Source: Acidobacteriota bacterium
GTDB lineage: Bacteria > Acidobacteriota > UBA6911 > JACQSX01
Direction of reading: 5' to 3'
Assembly: GCA_016211105.1 (NCBI GenBank)
Contig: JACQSX010000018.1
Coordinates: forward strand, 1-64,000
DNA length: 64,000 nt
Below the pieces are notes generated by a model. That model made no database searches. It was not told the origin of the DNA and was given only the letters and a program-made list of their open reading frames with translations. Position numbers and translations under genes: made by a program. Each line of letters starts with the position of its first letter. Position 1 is the stretch's first letter. This document shows positions 18,034 to 27,073 of the stretch, in pieces.

Positions 18034-18148
18034 CAGCGAGCCGTCTCTCGCGCCTTACGGCGTCGATTTCAGCCTGAATCTCGCGATCGGAAAGCTTGCC
18101 AGTGCCCCTCTTTTTTGACTTTTCCTGAATCCGCTTGACGATTTCAAT
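18008..18148 (-). pseudogene. Antitoxin remnant upstream of the PIN gene
   Basis: An open frame without a start codon reads IQEKSKKRGTGKLSDREIQAE then IDAVRRERR, the typical C-terminal toxin-binding tail of VapB/Phd-type antitoxins, and overlaps the PIN start. A TAA lies in frame just upstream, so the DNA-binding N terminus is gone. With the truncated toxin this is a pair decayed from both ends. The ORF at 18151-18351 on the plus strand is not convincing. Confidence 0.45.
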
Positions 18149-18337
18149 TTATGTCAGACGGTGGAAAACTCTTCAAAATCGTCAGGCCAGGCCGAGATCG
18201 TTGGGTTGTAAACGACCCGGATGAGGCGGGACAGAAGCTAAAGCAGCAGATCGTTTTTAAATTGCTCCACCTAGCATTCCTTACGCAATCGCTTTCCGAC
18301 CGCTATAGGAAGAGGAAATTACAGAGGTGGATAAATA

Positions 18338-19249
18338 TCAGCGAAGCGTAAAAGTAATCTCTATCGTTGCATAAACGTCCACGGGACGTCCATTCAATGC
18401 TCCAGGTTTGAACCTCCATTCGTTGACCACGACCCGGATCGCTTCCTGATCAAGACCGTAACCGAGCGAGCGTATGATCCTGGGCTGGTCCACGGTCCCA
18501 TTCCTCCGGATGATCGCCTGCAACACCACCACTCCTTGAACCTTCACTTTGATCGCTTCGTCGGTGTAATGCGGTAAAGTCTGGCGAATCAACACCGGGT
18601 CGACCACACCGCCGGTGCCGCCGATATAAGGTCCCTCGCCGCTACCAATACCCCCGCCCGACCCGCCTCCAAAACCTCCCCCGCTACCCGGCCCTACCCC
18701 TGGCCCCCGACCGGGACCAATACCCGTTCCAGAGCCAGACCCAATGCCACCTCCAGCGCCTGGTCCATCGGACGGAGGAGCCGCTGGCATCATGATATCG
18801 CCGTAGGCCCCCAACATGTGTTTGGGAAACTGAATGGGAGCCTGAACGTTTTGCTGTGGAGCAAGCGCCATTTGTAAATCCTTCAGGTTCGGTCTTTTTA
18901 CCTCCGGAGGAGTCGTTTGAATCTTGGCAGCCGGCGGAATATCTCCTTTACTGGCCGGCTTCGGCTCGTGTTTGCCGCCTCCTCCCCCGCCTCCGCCGCG
19001 AACGGGACCCGGAATCATCATCGAGGGAGGATGCATCAATCGGGCCATTGTCAACAGTCGCTCATCTCCTTGAACCGGCAAGGGAGAGATATTGAAGTAA
19101 GCGACGATTAAAATAATCGCAAGCAGACTGACATGAATAAACACCGAACTGCCAAGCCGCAATGCTGTACTCGGCTTTTCTGAATATTCAAGCTCGTCAA
19201 ATGTGTGGAAAATAGGGATCGGTTTTGACAACCTTCGGGCATCACTCAT
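18338..19249 (-). CDS. TonB-family energy transducer with Gly-rich linker
   Basis: 303 residues. There is one membrane helix (~35-53, VSLLAIILIVAYFNI), a long low-complexity periplasmic linker rich in Gly, Pro and Ser (a GGGGGGGG run and GPGRGPGVGPG-type repeats), and a C-terminal TonB_C domain (TVDQPRIIRSLGYGLDQEAI, NEWRFKPGALNGRPVDV). The linker is glycine-rich instead of the usual Pro-Lys type. It should couple a proton motor such as ExbBD to outer-membrane receptors. Nothing is recognised in the 314-bp gap 19250-19563. Confidence 0.82.
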   Translation of the reverse strand: MSDARRLSKPIPIFHTFDELEYSEKPSTALRLGSSVFIHVSLLAIILIVAYFNISPLPVQGDERLLTMARLMHPPSMMIPGPVRGGGGGGGGKHEPKPASKGDIPPAAKIQTTPPEVKRPNLKDLQMALAPQQNVQAPIQFPKHMLGAYGDIMMPAAPPSDGPGAGGGIGSGSGTGIGPGRGPGVGPGSGGGFGGGSGGGIGSGEGPYIGGTGGVVDPVLIRQTLPHYTDEAIKVKVQGVVVLQAIIRRNGTVDQPRIIRSLGYGLDQEAIRVVVNEWRFKPGALNGRPVDVYATIEITFTLR

Positions 19250-19563
19250 AAAGACAAAACAACTCCCATTTCAATTGTACTAAAAATTGGATTAAGTATC
19301 CGTATACTTTGACGTTCGCAAGTCCCAAAAAGTTTTAGGAAAAGTAAAAATTACTTCATCTAAGCAAGATAGCATCCCTGCTGCAAAATGAAATAGCGAT
19401 CCCGCATTTACTCCGGCGGGCAAAAAAACACTTCATTTTAACAGGCAGAGCTACCCTGGACAGGGTCGTGATCGCAGACGTGGATGTGGTCCGTGACATT
19501 TTGCCCAGCCGTAGGCCAAGTCCCGGACAACCCATCCATTTGATCCTGGGAGCAGCCTGAGGC

Positions 19564-19920
19564 TCACAGCGAAATAATCGTACGGCGGTGGAACCCCTCG
19601 CCGATGACCATATCCCCCTCCGTAACACGAACCTCGAATAGCAGCTTGCGACCATCCACCTCCAGCAGCTTGCACCAGACCTTGATCTGTGCCCCAATGC
19701 GAGCCGGTGCTTTGTGCTTGACGTTCACTTCATAGCCCACCGTCGTATAATTACGCGGCAGGAGCCGGTCCACCAGATCAGCAGACACCTTTTCCATCAG
19801 CCCAATCATCATCGGAGTCCCCAAAACAGGAACCATGGTGCGGGATACGGTAAGTGTTTGATCCACCGCCACCACTTGTTCGCTGGTCATCCCTGCCTTA
19901 ACATTTTCGAAGTTTGCCAT
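19564..19920 (-). CDS. Hotdog-fold thioesterase (FlK-like)
   Basis: 118 residues of the hotdog fold, with TVGYEVNVKHKAPARIGAQI and the preceding LMEKVSADLVDRLLP, as in the fluoroacetyl-CoA thioesterase-like family. It probably hydrolyses a small acyl-CoA; the substrate is unknown. ATG at 19920 has GTGGAGAACCA upstream and fits the family length; the longer ORF from 19974 is unlikely. Confidence 0.78.
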   Translation of the reverse strand: MANFENVKAGMTSEQVVAVDQTLTVSRTMVPVLGTPMMIGLMEKVSADLVDRLLPRNYTTVGYEVNVKHKAPARIGAQIKVWCKLLEVDGRKLLFEVRVTEGDMVIGEGFHRRTIISL

Positions 19921-20065
19921 TGGTTCTCCACACAGCCGACCACCCTCGGAATGAAAGCTCGCCGCTGATTTCATGCTGCCTCATCTGAAAATGTTTCTTC
20001 TCAAATTTTCTCTCACAACGCGCAACGATGATAACTCAAGGTCGAAGGAATTCGGTCCATTGCTC

Positions 20066-21181
20066 TCAAGCGGGCAATGTTTGCCCACTCGGTGGGGCAG
20101 CTACGGTGAGAGAATGGCCATCCGATAGTCGAAGCGTGTCGCGAAGTCGCACAGGGGCCAAGATTTCAAGCTTGTCCTCGGGATAGTCTTTTACGTCAGG
20201 CACAATCACAGCCGCTGATATCCGTCCCTCCACATTGACAGGAAAACATCGGGCGGCACAATAGCCCGCTTCCGACTGCAGGAGAATACCTTGCCGTGAC
20301 TTCAGCCTCTCAAATGCGGCCCGATCGGCAAAAGATGCGAGACGTACGTTCAGGGTACCCGGATAGGGTAGAAAGCCTAACTGTGTCACAAGTTGGCGGC
20401 GCACCCACGAAAGCTCCGTAAACCCTGAGGCCGCCTTCACACCGCTGATCACCGTCCCCTGAATCCACTCTTCGGCCTCCAACAACGGGAATAGTTCCTC
20501 CAATGAACGGATGGCGGGAGAATAAATCTGAGAATTACTGCCATCCCGAGCGACCAGTACGGCGGCCATGCCAAGGCTCCGGGCGGCTTCCACATCTTCC
20601 CGATAATTGTCTCCCACGTGAATCGCTTCTGCTGCTGTTACTCCTGCCAGGCGCAGTGCTTTGTGAAAAAGAAACGGACTTGGTTTAACGTGTCCCTCAG
20701 CCTCAGAGGCTAAGATGAAGTCAAAATATTCACGAATCCCATGGTTTGCACACAGCTTTTCCAGACGGGGTTCCCAATTGGAAATGGCAGCGACAACATA
20801 GGCCCGCCGCTTCAAGCGGGCCAGAACTGAATGGGTTTCTGGATACTGGTGAAACACGCGAGTGCTGAGCCAAGATTCCCAAATGGCTTGACGACACGCT
20901 TCCAAGTCGCGAGTCACTCCCAATCGTGTCAGCAACCCGTGGATCATCTGGTCGCGCCAGGCGAACTCTCGCTCGGCTACAATCGTGTAATCCGGAAGGG
21001 CGCCTGCTGGAGCCGACCAGGCAGCCTCTCGCGCCGCTGCTAAAGCCTGGCTCATCGTCTCTACGCCGACATCATACCCATGCGCCGCCAGGATCTCACA
21101 ATAGACCGGCGGCAAGTCGGCTGTGTGCAGCAATGTCCCGCCCACGTCGAGAAAAACCGCCTTAAAGCGCCGCATCGTCAT
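20066..21181 (-). CDS. HAD phosphatase fused to CTP-dependent riboflavin kinase (DUF120)
   Basis: 371 residues in two parts. Residues ~7-235 are a HAD hydrolase: FLDVGGTLLH, ISNWEPRL, KPSPFLFHKAL, HVGDNYREDVEAA. The usual D-x-D acid/base residue is Gly here (DVG). Residues ~242-365 match the archaeal RibK family (GTVISG, LGFLPYPGTLNVRL, CFPVNV, ILAPVRLRDTLRLSDG), which makes FMN from riboflavin with CTP. Known bacteria use the unrelated RibF enzyme. The HAD part could supply a riboflavin-pathway phosphatase step or act on FMN. It stands alone with no riboflavin genes nearby. Confidence 0.82.
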   Translation of the reverse strand: MTMRRFKAVFLDVGGTLLHTADLPPVYCEILAAHGYDVGVETMSQALAAAREAAWSAPAGALPDYTIVAEREFAWRDQMIHGLLTRLGVTRDLEACRQAIWESWLSTRVFHQYPETHSVLARLKRRAYVVAAISNWEPRLEKLCANHGIREYFDFILASEAEGHVKPSPFLFHKALRLAGVTAAEAIHVGDNYREDVEAARSLGMAAVLVARDGSNSQIYSPAIRSLEELFPLLEAEEWIQGTVISGVKAASGFTELSWVRRQLVTQLGFLPYPGTLNVRLASFADRAAFERLKSRQGILLQSEAGYCAARCFPVNVEGRISAAVIVPDVKDYPEDKLEILAPVRLRDTLRLSDGHSLTVAAPPSGQTLPA

Positions 21182-21314
21182 AGTCTCACAATTTCGGTCC
21201 CTGGCGGCAAGGCCTATACGACTACGGACTGTTGATCCGTGATTATGATCCGCAACCCCTCCGGAACCCGTACATCATATTCCTCGATCCGAAATCTGCA
21301 ACCTACAATGGAGG

Positions 21315-23996
21315 CTACACACCAACTCGTTCCAGTTTCACCGACTTTCCTGCACGAACGGCGGCATGCGCCGCAGCCATACGAGCGACCGGCACTCGAT
21401 AGGGAGAGCAACTGACGTAATCCAGATTCAAATCAAAGCAGAATTGGATCGAAGCGGGGTCTCCCCCATGTTCTCCGCAAATTCCAATCTTCAGTTCGGG
21501 CCGGGCCCTCTTGCCCTTTTCGACGGCAATGCGCATCAACTGGCCCACTCCGGGAAGATCCAAGGTTTGGAATGGATCCTTGCGTAAGAGGTTTCTCTGT
21601 TGATAGGCGCCGATGAACTTCCCTGCGTCGTCTCTGGAAAAGCCAAATGTCATTTGGGTAAGGTCATTGGTACCAAAGGAGAAGAACTCTGCCTCCCTAG
21701 CAATGTCGTCGGCGACAAGCGCCGCACGGGGAACTTCAATCATCGTACCTACCAAGTACGGGAGCTCGAACCGATATCGAGCAAACGTTTCCTGGGCCGC
21801 CTCCCGCACCAGTGCGGCCTGGTCACGAAACTCTTCCACCAGGCTCACCAGCGGAATCATAATCTCAAGAAAGGGTGATTTCCCTCGCTTCTTCAGCTCG
21901 CAGGCCGCTTCAAAGAGCGCCTGCACTTGCATCCGGGTTACGTCCGGATACGTGATGCCTAAACGGCACCCCCGATGTCCCATCATGGGATTGGTTTCTT
22001 GCAGTTCCCCGACGCGGTTTAACAACTTTTCCCTGCGTGCAATTTGCTCCGGGTCCACCCCACCAGCACGCAGGCGCAAAATCTCCGCCACCAGTTCCTC
22101 CCTCCTGGGAAGAAACTCGTGGAGCGGTGGATCCAGGAGTCTTACGGTCACTGGAAGACCGTCCATCGCTTCGAGGATGGAAAAAAAATCTGCCTTCTGG
22201 AACTCCTTCAGTTGTCCGAGAAAGAGACTTCGCTCACGCGCGTCGCCAGCCAGAATCATCTGCTGCATCACCGGTAGCCGGTCCTCGGCAAAAAACATGT
22301 GTTCGGTTCGGCAAAGCCCGATTCCGGAGGCACCAAAATCCCTGGCCTTTCTGGCATCACGCGCAGTATCTGCGTTAGCGCGTACCTGCAATGTCGAAGT
22401 CCCTTCGAGTAATCCCATGAAATCGGAAAGCAGCCCCACCTGCGCCTCTGTCTCAACTCGCTGGACTCGCCCCGGCATGACTCGACCGTCAGCGCCGTCA
22501 ACTGAAATGTAATCGCCCTGTTTGAAAACTTTGCCCGCCACACGGAGTTCCTTGCGTTCTTCATCCACATGGAGACTCTCGCACCCGACGACACAGCACT
22601 TTCCCATGCCGCGCGCAACCACGGCCGCATGGCTCGTCATCCCCCCTCGAGCCGTAAGAATTCCTTCCGCCGCCTCCATGCCGTGAATATCGTCGGGCAC
22701 CGTCTCCGTGCGCACTAAAATAACCGGATTCCCCTTCTGGGCGATTTCCGCCGCCTCGTCCGCCGAGAATACAATTCGCCCTACGGCGGCCCCAGGCGAA
22801 GCGGGCATTCCCCGCGCCAAAACCTCTGCACCCTCGTCTTTGAACACAGGATGCAAGAGTTGCTCGAGCTGCTCGGGCTCCACGCGAATAAGCGCTTCCT
22901 CTCGGCTGACCAAACCCTCCTGATACATATCCCAGCCAATCCGGACCGCCGCAAGCCCCGTGCGTTTTCCGTCTCGAGTCTGGAGCATATAGAGCTTGCC
23001 GTTTTCGATGGTAAATTCAAAGTCCTGCATCTCTCGATAATGCTTTTCCAGCTTTATCCCAATATCCGTCAACTGCTGGTAAATCGCGGGAAATGCGCGT
23101 TCCAACTCTTCCAAGCCCAGCGGCGTCCGTGTGCCTGCGACCACTTCTTCACCCTGAGCTCGAGGCAAGAACTCCCCATAGAGACCCGGTTGGCCCGTCG
23201 CAGGATCGCGCGTGAATCCCACTCCGCTTCCCGAATTCTCCCCCTTGTTTCCAAACACCATCACCTGAATGTTGACCGCCGTTCCCAAATTCTCCGGGAT
23301 GTCGTTGAAACGCCGATAAGCGATGGCCCGAGGGTTGTTCCATGAACGAAAGACCGCCTCAATGGCCATGCGGAGCTGTTCCTTCGGATCCTGCGGGAAA
23401 ACCTTGCTTTCACCCTCAATGATCTTCTTGAATTCCTCACAGGCGCGCGCCAGTTCCTCGCCTCCCAACTCAATCTCCGACCGCACGCGCTTCCCCCTCA
23501 TCGAAACGGCGAGCAACCGCTCAAATTTGTCATCGGAGATTCCAAGTACGACATCACCGAACATCTGCAGTAAACGGCGATAAGAATCGTAGACAAAGGT
23601 GGGATTCCCGGTCTCTTCCGCAAGCTCCCGGGCAGTGCGGTCGTTGAGACCGATATCAAGTACGGTATCCATCATGCCCGGCATGGAGAATTTCGCTCCC
23701 GAACGGACAGAAACTAACAACGGGTTGGGGAGCCCTCCAAATTTCTTTCCAGAGACCTGTTCCAGTTCCCGTAAAGCCGCCAGTACCTCTGGCCATATGA
23801 TCGTGGGAAAGGTTGGGGGATTATGATGAAAGAGGACACAAGCTTCGGTAGAAATGGTAAAGCCGGGTGGAACCGGCAACCCTGCCCGGCACATTTCGGC
23901 TAGACCGGCTCCTTTGCCACCCAGGACATCCTTCATGCCGCCGTGGCCATCCACGTGCCGCTCGTTGAAGTGATAGACGAATCTGGAATCAGCCAT
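21315..23996 (-). CDS. ppdK: Pyruvate, phosphate dikinase
   Basis: 893 residues, the usual length. The order is N-terminal ATP-grasp (KGAGLAEMCRAGLPVPPGF, GSGVGFTRDPATG), the swivelling phosphohistidine domain (ILTARGGMTSHAAVVARGMGK, catalytic His), and the C-terminal PEP-binding barrel (GIGLCRTEHMFF, SFGTNDLTQMTFGFSRDD, GICGEHGGDP). It interconverts pyruvate + ATP + Pi and PEP + AMP + PPi in the cytoplasm. It is monocistronic, 133 bp upstream of the HAD-RibK gene in the same direction. Confidence 0.97.
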   Translation of the reverse strand: MADSRFVYHFNERHVDGHGGMKDVLGGKGAGLAEMCRAGLPVPPGFTISTEACVLFHHNPPTFPTIIWPEVLAALRELEQVSGKKFGGLPNPLLVSVRSGAKFSMPGMMDTVLDIGLNDRTARELAEETGNPTFVYDSYRRLLQMFGDVVLGISDDKFERLLAVSMRGKRVRSEIELGGEELARACEEFKKIIEGESKVFPQDPKEQLRMAIEAVFRSWNNPRAIAYRRFNDIPENLGTAVNIQVMVFGNKGENSGSGVGFTRDPATGQPGLYGEFLPRAQGEEVVAGTRTPLGLEELERAFPAIYQQLTDIGIKLEKHYREMQDFEFTIENGKLYMLQTRDGKRTGLAAVRIGWDMYQEGLVSREEALIRVEPEQLEQLLHPVFKDEGAEVLARGMPASPGAAVGRIVFSADEAAEIAQKGNPVILVRTETVPDDIHGMEAAEGILTARGGMTSHAAVVARGMGKCCVVGCESLHVDEERKELRVAGKVFKQGDYISVDGADGRVMPGRVQRVETEAQVGLLSDFMGLLEGTSTLQVRANADTARDARKARDFGASGIGLCRTEHMFFAEDRLPVMQQMILAGDARERSLFLGQLKEFQKADFFSILEAMDGLPVTVRLLDPPLHEFLPRREELVAEILRLRAGGVDPEQIARREKLLNRVGELQETNPMMGHRGCRLGITYPDVTRMQVQALFEAACELKKRGKSPFLEIMIPLVSLVEEFRDQAALVREAAQETFARYRFELPYLVGTMIEVPRAALVADDIAREAEFFSFGTNDLTQMTFGFSRDDAGKFIGAYQQRNLLRKDPFQTLDLPGVGQLMRIAVEKGKRARPELKIGICGEHGGDPASIQFCFDLNLDYVSCSPYRVPVARMAAAHAAVRAGKSVKLERVGV

Positions 23997-24080
23997 GGGT
24001 CAACCCCCTCTTTACTAAATCATAAACCTCCACGGGACAACTGCTACGTAAATTCGAAACCACCGCCGGGCTCATTCGAA

Positions 24081-24155
24081 CGACGAGCGACGACGAGATC
24101 GCCCGCAACCCCCATCCGCCTGGAGGGTTATCGTATTATGAATTGAAGTACGAAG
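24081..24155. repeat. Truncated copy of the MITE-like repeat
   Basis: CGACGAGCGACGACGAGATCGCCC and the following GCCTGGAGGGTT match the interior of the intact copy at 8180-8459. Then, after an internal deletion, TCGTATTATGAATTGAAGTAC matches the right terminal repeat. The left end is missing. It lies between the divergent ppdK and P-type ATPase genes, so it sits in their shared promoter region. Confidence 0.75.
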
Positions 24156-24214
24156 TGGATGGCACGGGTGTTGCTTTTCTGTTTTCAGAGGCGCCCAGCG
24201 GCGAAGGAAAAGAG

Positions 24215-27055
24215 ATGGATTCCGCTGGAAGAATGGAAGGGCAACCGCGGATGGAACCACGCACAGTCGAAGATACCCGGCACCGGATGAATGAGCCCAT
24301 CACGGCTCATTGGGCAAGCCTGCCGGCCGACAAGGCAATTACCGCCCTTGCAAGCAGCTCGGAAGGTCTGGATGAACGTGAGGTGGCAGCGCGCCTTTTA
24401 CAGCATGGCTCCAACACCCTCCCGCGGCCTTTCCGCAGACCCTGGTACTTAAAATTTGCCGCGGACTTCGTTCATTTGTTCGCGCTATTACTCTGGACCG
24501 GGGCGATCCTGGCATGGGTCGCGGGCATGCCCCAACTGACCTGGGCAATCGTCGCGGTGATCTTGATCAACGGCTGCTTTAGCTACTGGCAGGAATATCA
24601 AGCCGAGCGAGCCGCAGAAGCCCTCCAGGCCCTGCTTCCACGCCAAGTCACGGTGCGCCGCCGCGGCCAAGAACAAATGGTGCGGGTAGATGAGATCGTC
24701 CCGGGCGATTGGCTGGTGTTGACAGAAGGGGAGGCGGTCCCAGCAGACGCTCGCCTCGTGGCGGTGGAGCGGCTGCGTGTCGACGCGTCGTCATTGACCG
24801 GAGAATCTCGTCCCGTTCCCCGTTCTGCGGGGGCAATCGACCCGACCGGCAAGACCTCTGCGGCGCTGTCGAACCTCGTATTTGCCGGAACTACGGTCGC
24901 CGGTGGTCGTGGGGAAGCGGTCGTGTTTGCGACCGGTGCGGCGACGGAGTTCGGACGCATCGCGCAACTCACCCACGTTCAAAACGAGCGGCCCAGCCCG
25001 CTACAACTAGAACTGGAACGGGTTACCCGCGTGGTGACGTTCCTGGCGGCAGGATTGGGGATCATCTTTTTCATCGTGGGCACGTTCCTAGGTGGGTTGT
25101 CGCCGCTTGAGGGCTTTCTCTTTGCGATCGGGATCATTGTAGCCAACGTCCCGGAGGGACTGCTACCCACACTCACGCTAGCGCTTGCCCTCGGCGTGCG
25201 CAAAATGGCCAAGCGAAATGCCCTGGTGAAACGTCTTTCGGCGGTTGAGACTCTGGGCGCCACGACGGTCATCCTGACGGACAAGACAGGGACGCTCACG
25301 GAGAACGAGATGACCGTGCGCGAGACCTGGGCAGCGGGCATCAGGTATCAATTGAACGGAACAGGCTATGATCTGACCGGCACCGTGGAATGCGTGGACC
25401 ATGAGAACGATTCACAGGCAATGACACAACTCCTTCGCACAGCCGCGCTCTGTTGCGACGCGCGATTGATTCCCCCGGCGAAGGGCCGAGACCGATGGCA
25501 GATCTTAGGGGACCCGACGGAGGCGGCAATTCTGGTGGCCGCGGCTAAAATCGGCCTTTCCCAAGAAAACCTTTCTACTTGGCCCAGACTTGCAGAGCTC
25601 CCATTCGATTCCACGCGCAAGCGCATGACCACGATCCAGCAGATCGAGGGCAGTCCGGTTGCCTGCGTGAAAGGCGCGCCAAGCGAAATATTTCCGCGCT
25701 GTATCAAGGCGCGCTGGAGCGGAGAGGTAATCGATTTTGACAACCACCACCGCCGCATCGCCGAGATTGCGCGTGATCAGTTGGCCGACCGCGGCCTGCG
25801 CGTTCTCGCGGTCGCCGCGCGAGACCTCGATCCTCAGTTGCAAGGGAGTGATGGGTGGAGAGTGGACGAAGTGGAGCGCAACCTGACGCTGCTGGGACTC
25901 CTGGCCATGGAAGACCCACCGAGGCCGGAAGTGCCGGCGGCCCTGGCTGCCTGTCACCAAGCAGGCGTCCGAGTGATCATGGTGACCGGCGACGACGGAC
26001 TCACTGCTGCAGCCATCTCTCGCGAGATCGGCTTGCACACCGATCACACCAAAACCGTAACCGGCGCAGAGCTGGACACATTGGATCCGCAGAAAATCGG
26101 CCAACTACTGGACAACCCCAACCTGCTTTTTGCGCGCGTTGCTCCGGAACATAAGATGCGGTTAGTGGAGGCATTCCAACAGAGGGGAGAGGTCGTAGCC
26201 GTCACAGGAGACGGCGTAAACGATGCCCCCGCTCTCAAGCGAGCCGACATCGGAGTGGCAATGGGAGCAACCGGCACAGACGTTGCGCGCCAAGCCGCTG
26301 ATATGATCTTAGCCGATGATAACTTCGCCAGTATTGTTGCCGCCATCGAGGAAGGGCGAGCTGTTTACGACAACGTCCGCAAGTTCGTTACTTACATCTT
26401 CGCAAGCAACGTCCCCGAGATCATTCCCTTTGTTGCATTTGTGCTCTTCCGAATTCCACTACCTCTCACAGTAATGCAAATCCTGGCGGTCGATCTTGGA
26501 ACCGACTTGCTGCCGGCACTCGCCCTGGGAGCGGATCCTGCCGAGTCTGATGTCATGCGACGACCACCCCGCGCGCGAAACAGCCGGCTGCTCAATCCCT
26601 CCACGTTGCTGCGCTCCTACTGCTGGCTCGGCCTGATCGAAGCCGGTTTCGCGTTTGGCGGCTACTTCTTCGCCTACTGGCTTGCCGGGTGGCATTGGGG
26701 CATACCGCTTTCTGGATCCGGACCGATTTATCTGCTGGCCACAACCATGTCGCTGGCCAGCATCGTGGCCTGTCAGGTGGGCAACGCTTTCGCGTGTCGC
26801 AGCAGTCGCCAGTCAATCCGGCAGATCGGCTTTGCAAGCAATCGCATGTTGTTTATCGGGATCTTCGTTGAGTTGGCGTTGCTGCTGTTCCTGATCTATA
26901 CGCCCTCACTTGCAGCAATATTCGGGCTGGCGCCGCTCCGCCCCCGGCACTGGTTGTTGTTGATCCTGTTTGGGCCTCTACTGCTCCTGCTAGAGGAAGG
27001 GCGCAAGGTCGCCAGCAGGCACATGGACGCCACGCCAACTCGCCGGGCCACCTAA
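24215..27055 (+). CDS. P-type cation ATPase, P2 (Na+/K+-ATPase-like) class
   Basis: About 946 residues. Actuator motif SLTGES, TM4 NVPEGLLPTLTLALALGVRKM, phosphorylation site DKTGTLTENEMTV, nucleotide-binding VKGAPSE, hinge VTGDGVNDAPALKRADIGVAMG, and TM5 ASNVPEIIPFVAFVL. VPEGLLP and NVPEI.PF are those of P2C/P2A pumps rather than heavy-metal pumps, so Na+, K+ or Ca2+ transport is likely. ATG at 24215 follows AAGGAAAAGAG; the longer ORF from 24143 would begin inside the repeat remnant. The stop lies 18 bp from a convergent gene. Confidence 0.92.
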   Translation: MDSAGRMEGQPRMEPRTVEDTRHRMNEPITAHWASLPADKAITALASSSEGLDEREVAARLLQHGSNTLPRPFRRPWYLKFAADFVHLFALLLWTGAILAWVAGMPQLTWAIVAVILINGCFSYWQEYQAERAAEALQALLPRQVTVRRRGQEQMVRVDEIVPGDWLVLTEGEAVPADARLVAVERLRVDASSLTGESRPVPRSAGAIDPTGKTSAALSNLVFAGTTVAGGRGEAVVFATGAATEFGRIAQLTHVQNERPSPLQLELERVTRVVTFLAAGLGIIFFIVGTFLGGLSPLEGFLFAIGIIVANVPEGLLPTLTLALALGVRKMAKRNALVKRLSAVETLGATTVILTDKTGTLTENEMTVRETWAAGIRYQLNGTGYDLTGTVECVDHENDSQAMTQLLRTAALCCDARLIPPAKGRDRWQILGDPTEAAILVAAAKIGLSQENLSTWPRLAELPFDSTRKRMTTIQQIEGSPVACVKGAPSEIFPRCIKARWSGEVIDFDNHHRRIAEIARDQLADRGLRVLAVAARDLDPQLQGSDGWRVDEVERNLTLLGLLAMEDPPRPEVPAALAACHQAGVRVIMVTGDDGLTAAAISREIGLHTDHTKTVTGAELDTLDPQKIGQLLDNPNLLFARVAPEHKMRLVEAFQQRGEVVAVTGDGVNDAPALKRADIGVAMGATGTDVARQAADMILADDNFASIVAAIEEGRAVYDNVRKFVTYIFASNVPEIIPFVAFVLFRIPLPLTVMQILAVDLGTDLLPALALGADPAESDVMRRPPRARNSRLLNPSTLLRSYCWLGLIEAGFAFGGYFFAYWLAGWHWGIPLSGSGPIYLLATTMSLASIVACQVGNAFACRSSRQSIRQIGFASNRMLFIGIFVELALLLFLIYTPSLAAIFGLAPLRPRHWLLLILFGPLLLLLEEGRKVASRHMDATPTRRAT

Positions 27056-27073
27056 TAGACTCCGTTCACGGAC

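Noticed and set aside
21613-22512. 299-aa plus-strand ORF opposite ppdK
   Set aside because: Ser/Arg-rich antisense shadow; ppdK is unambiguous.
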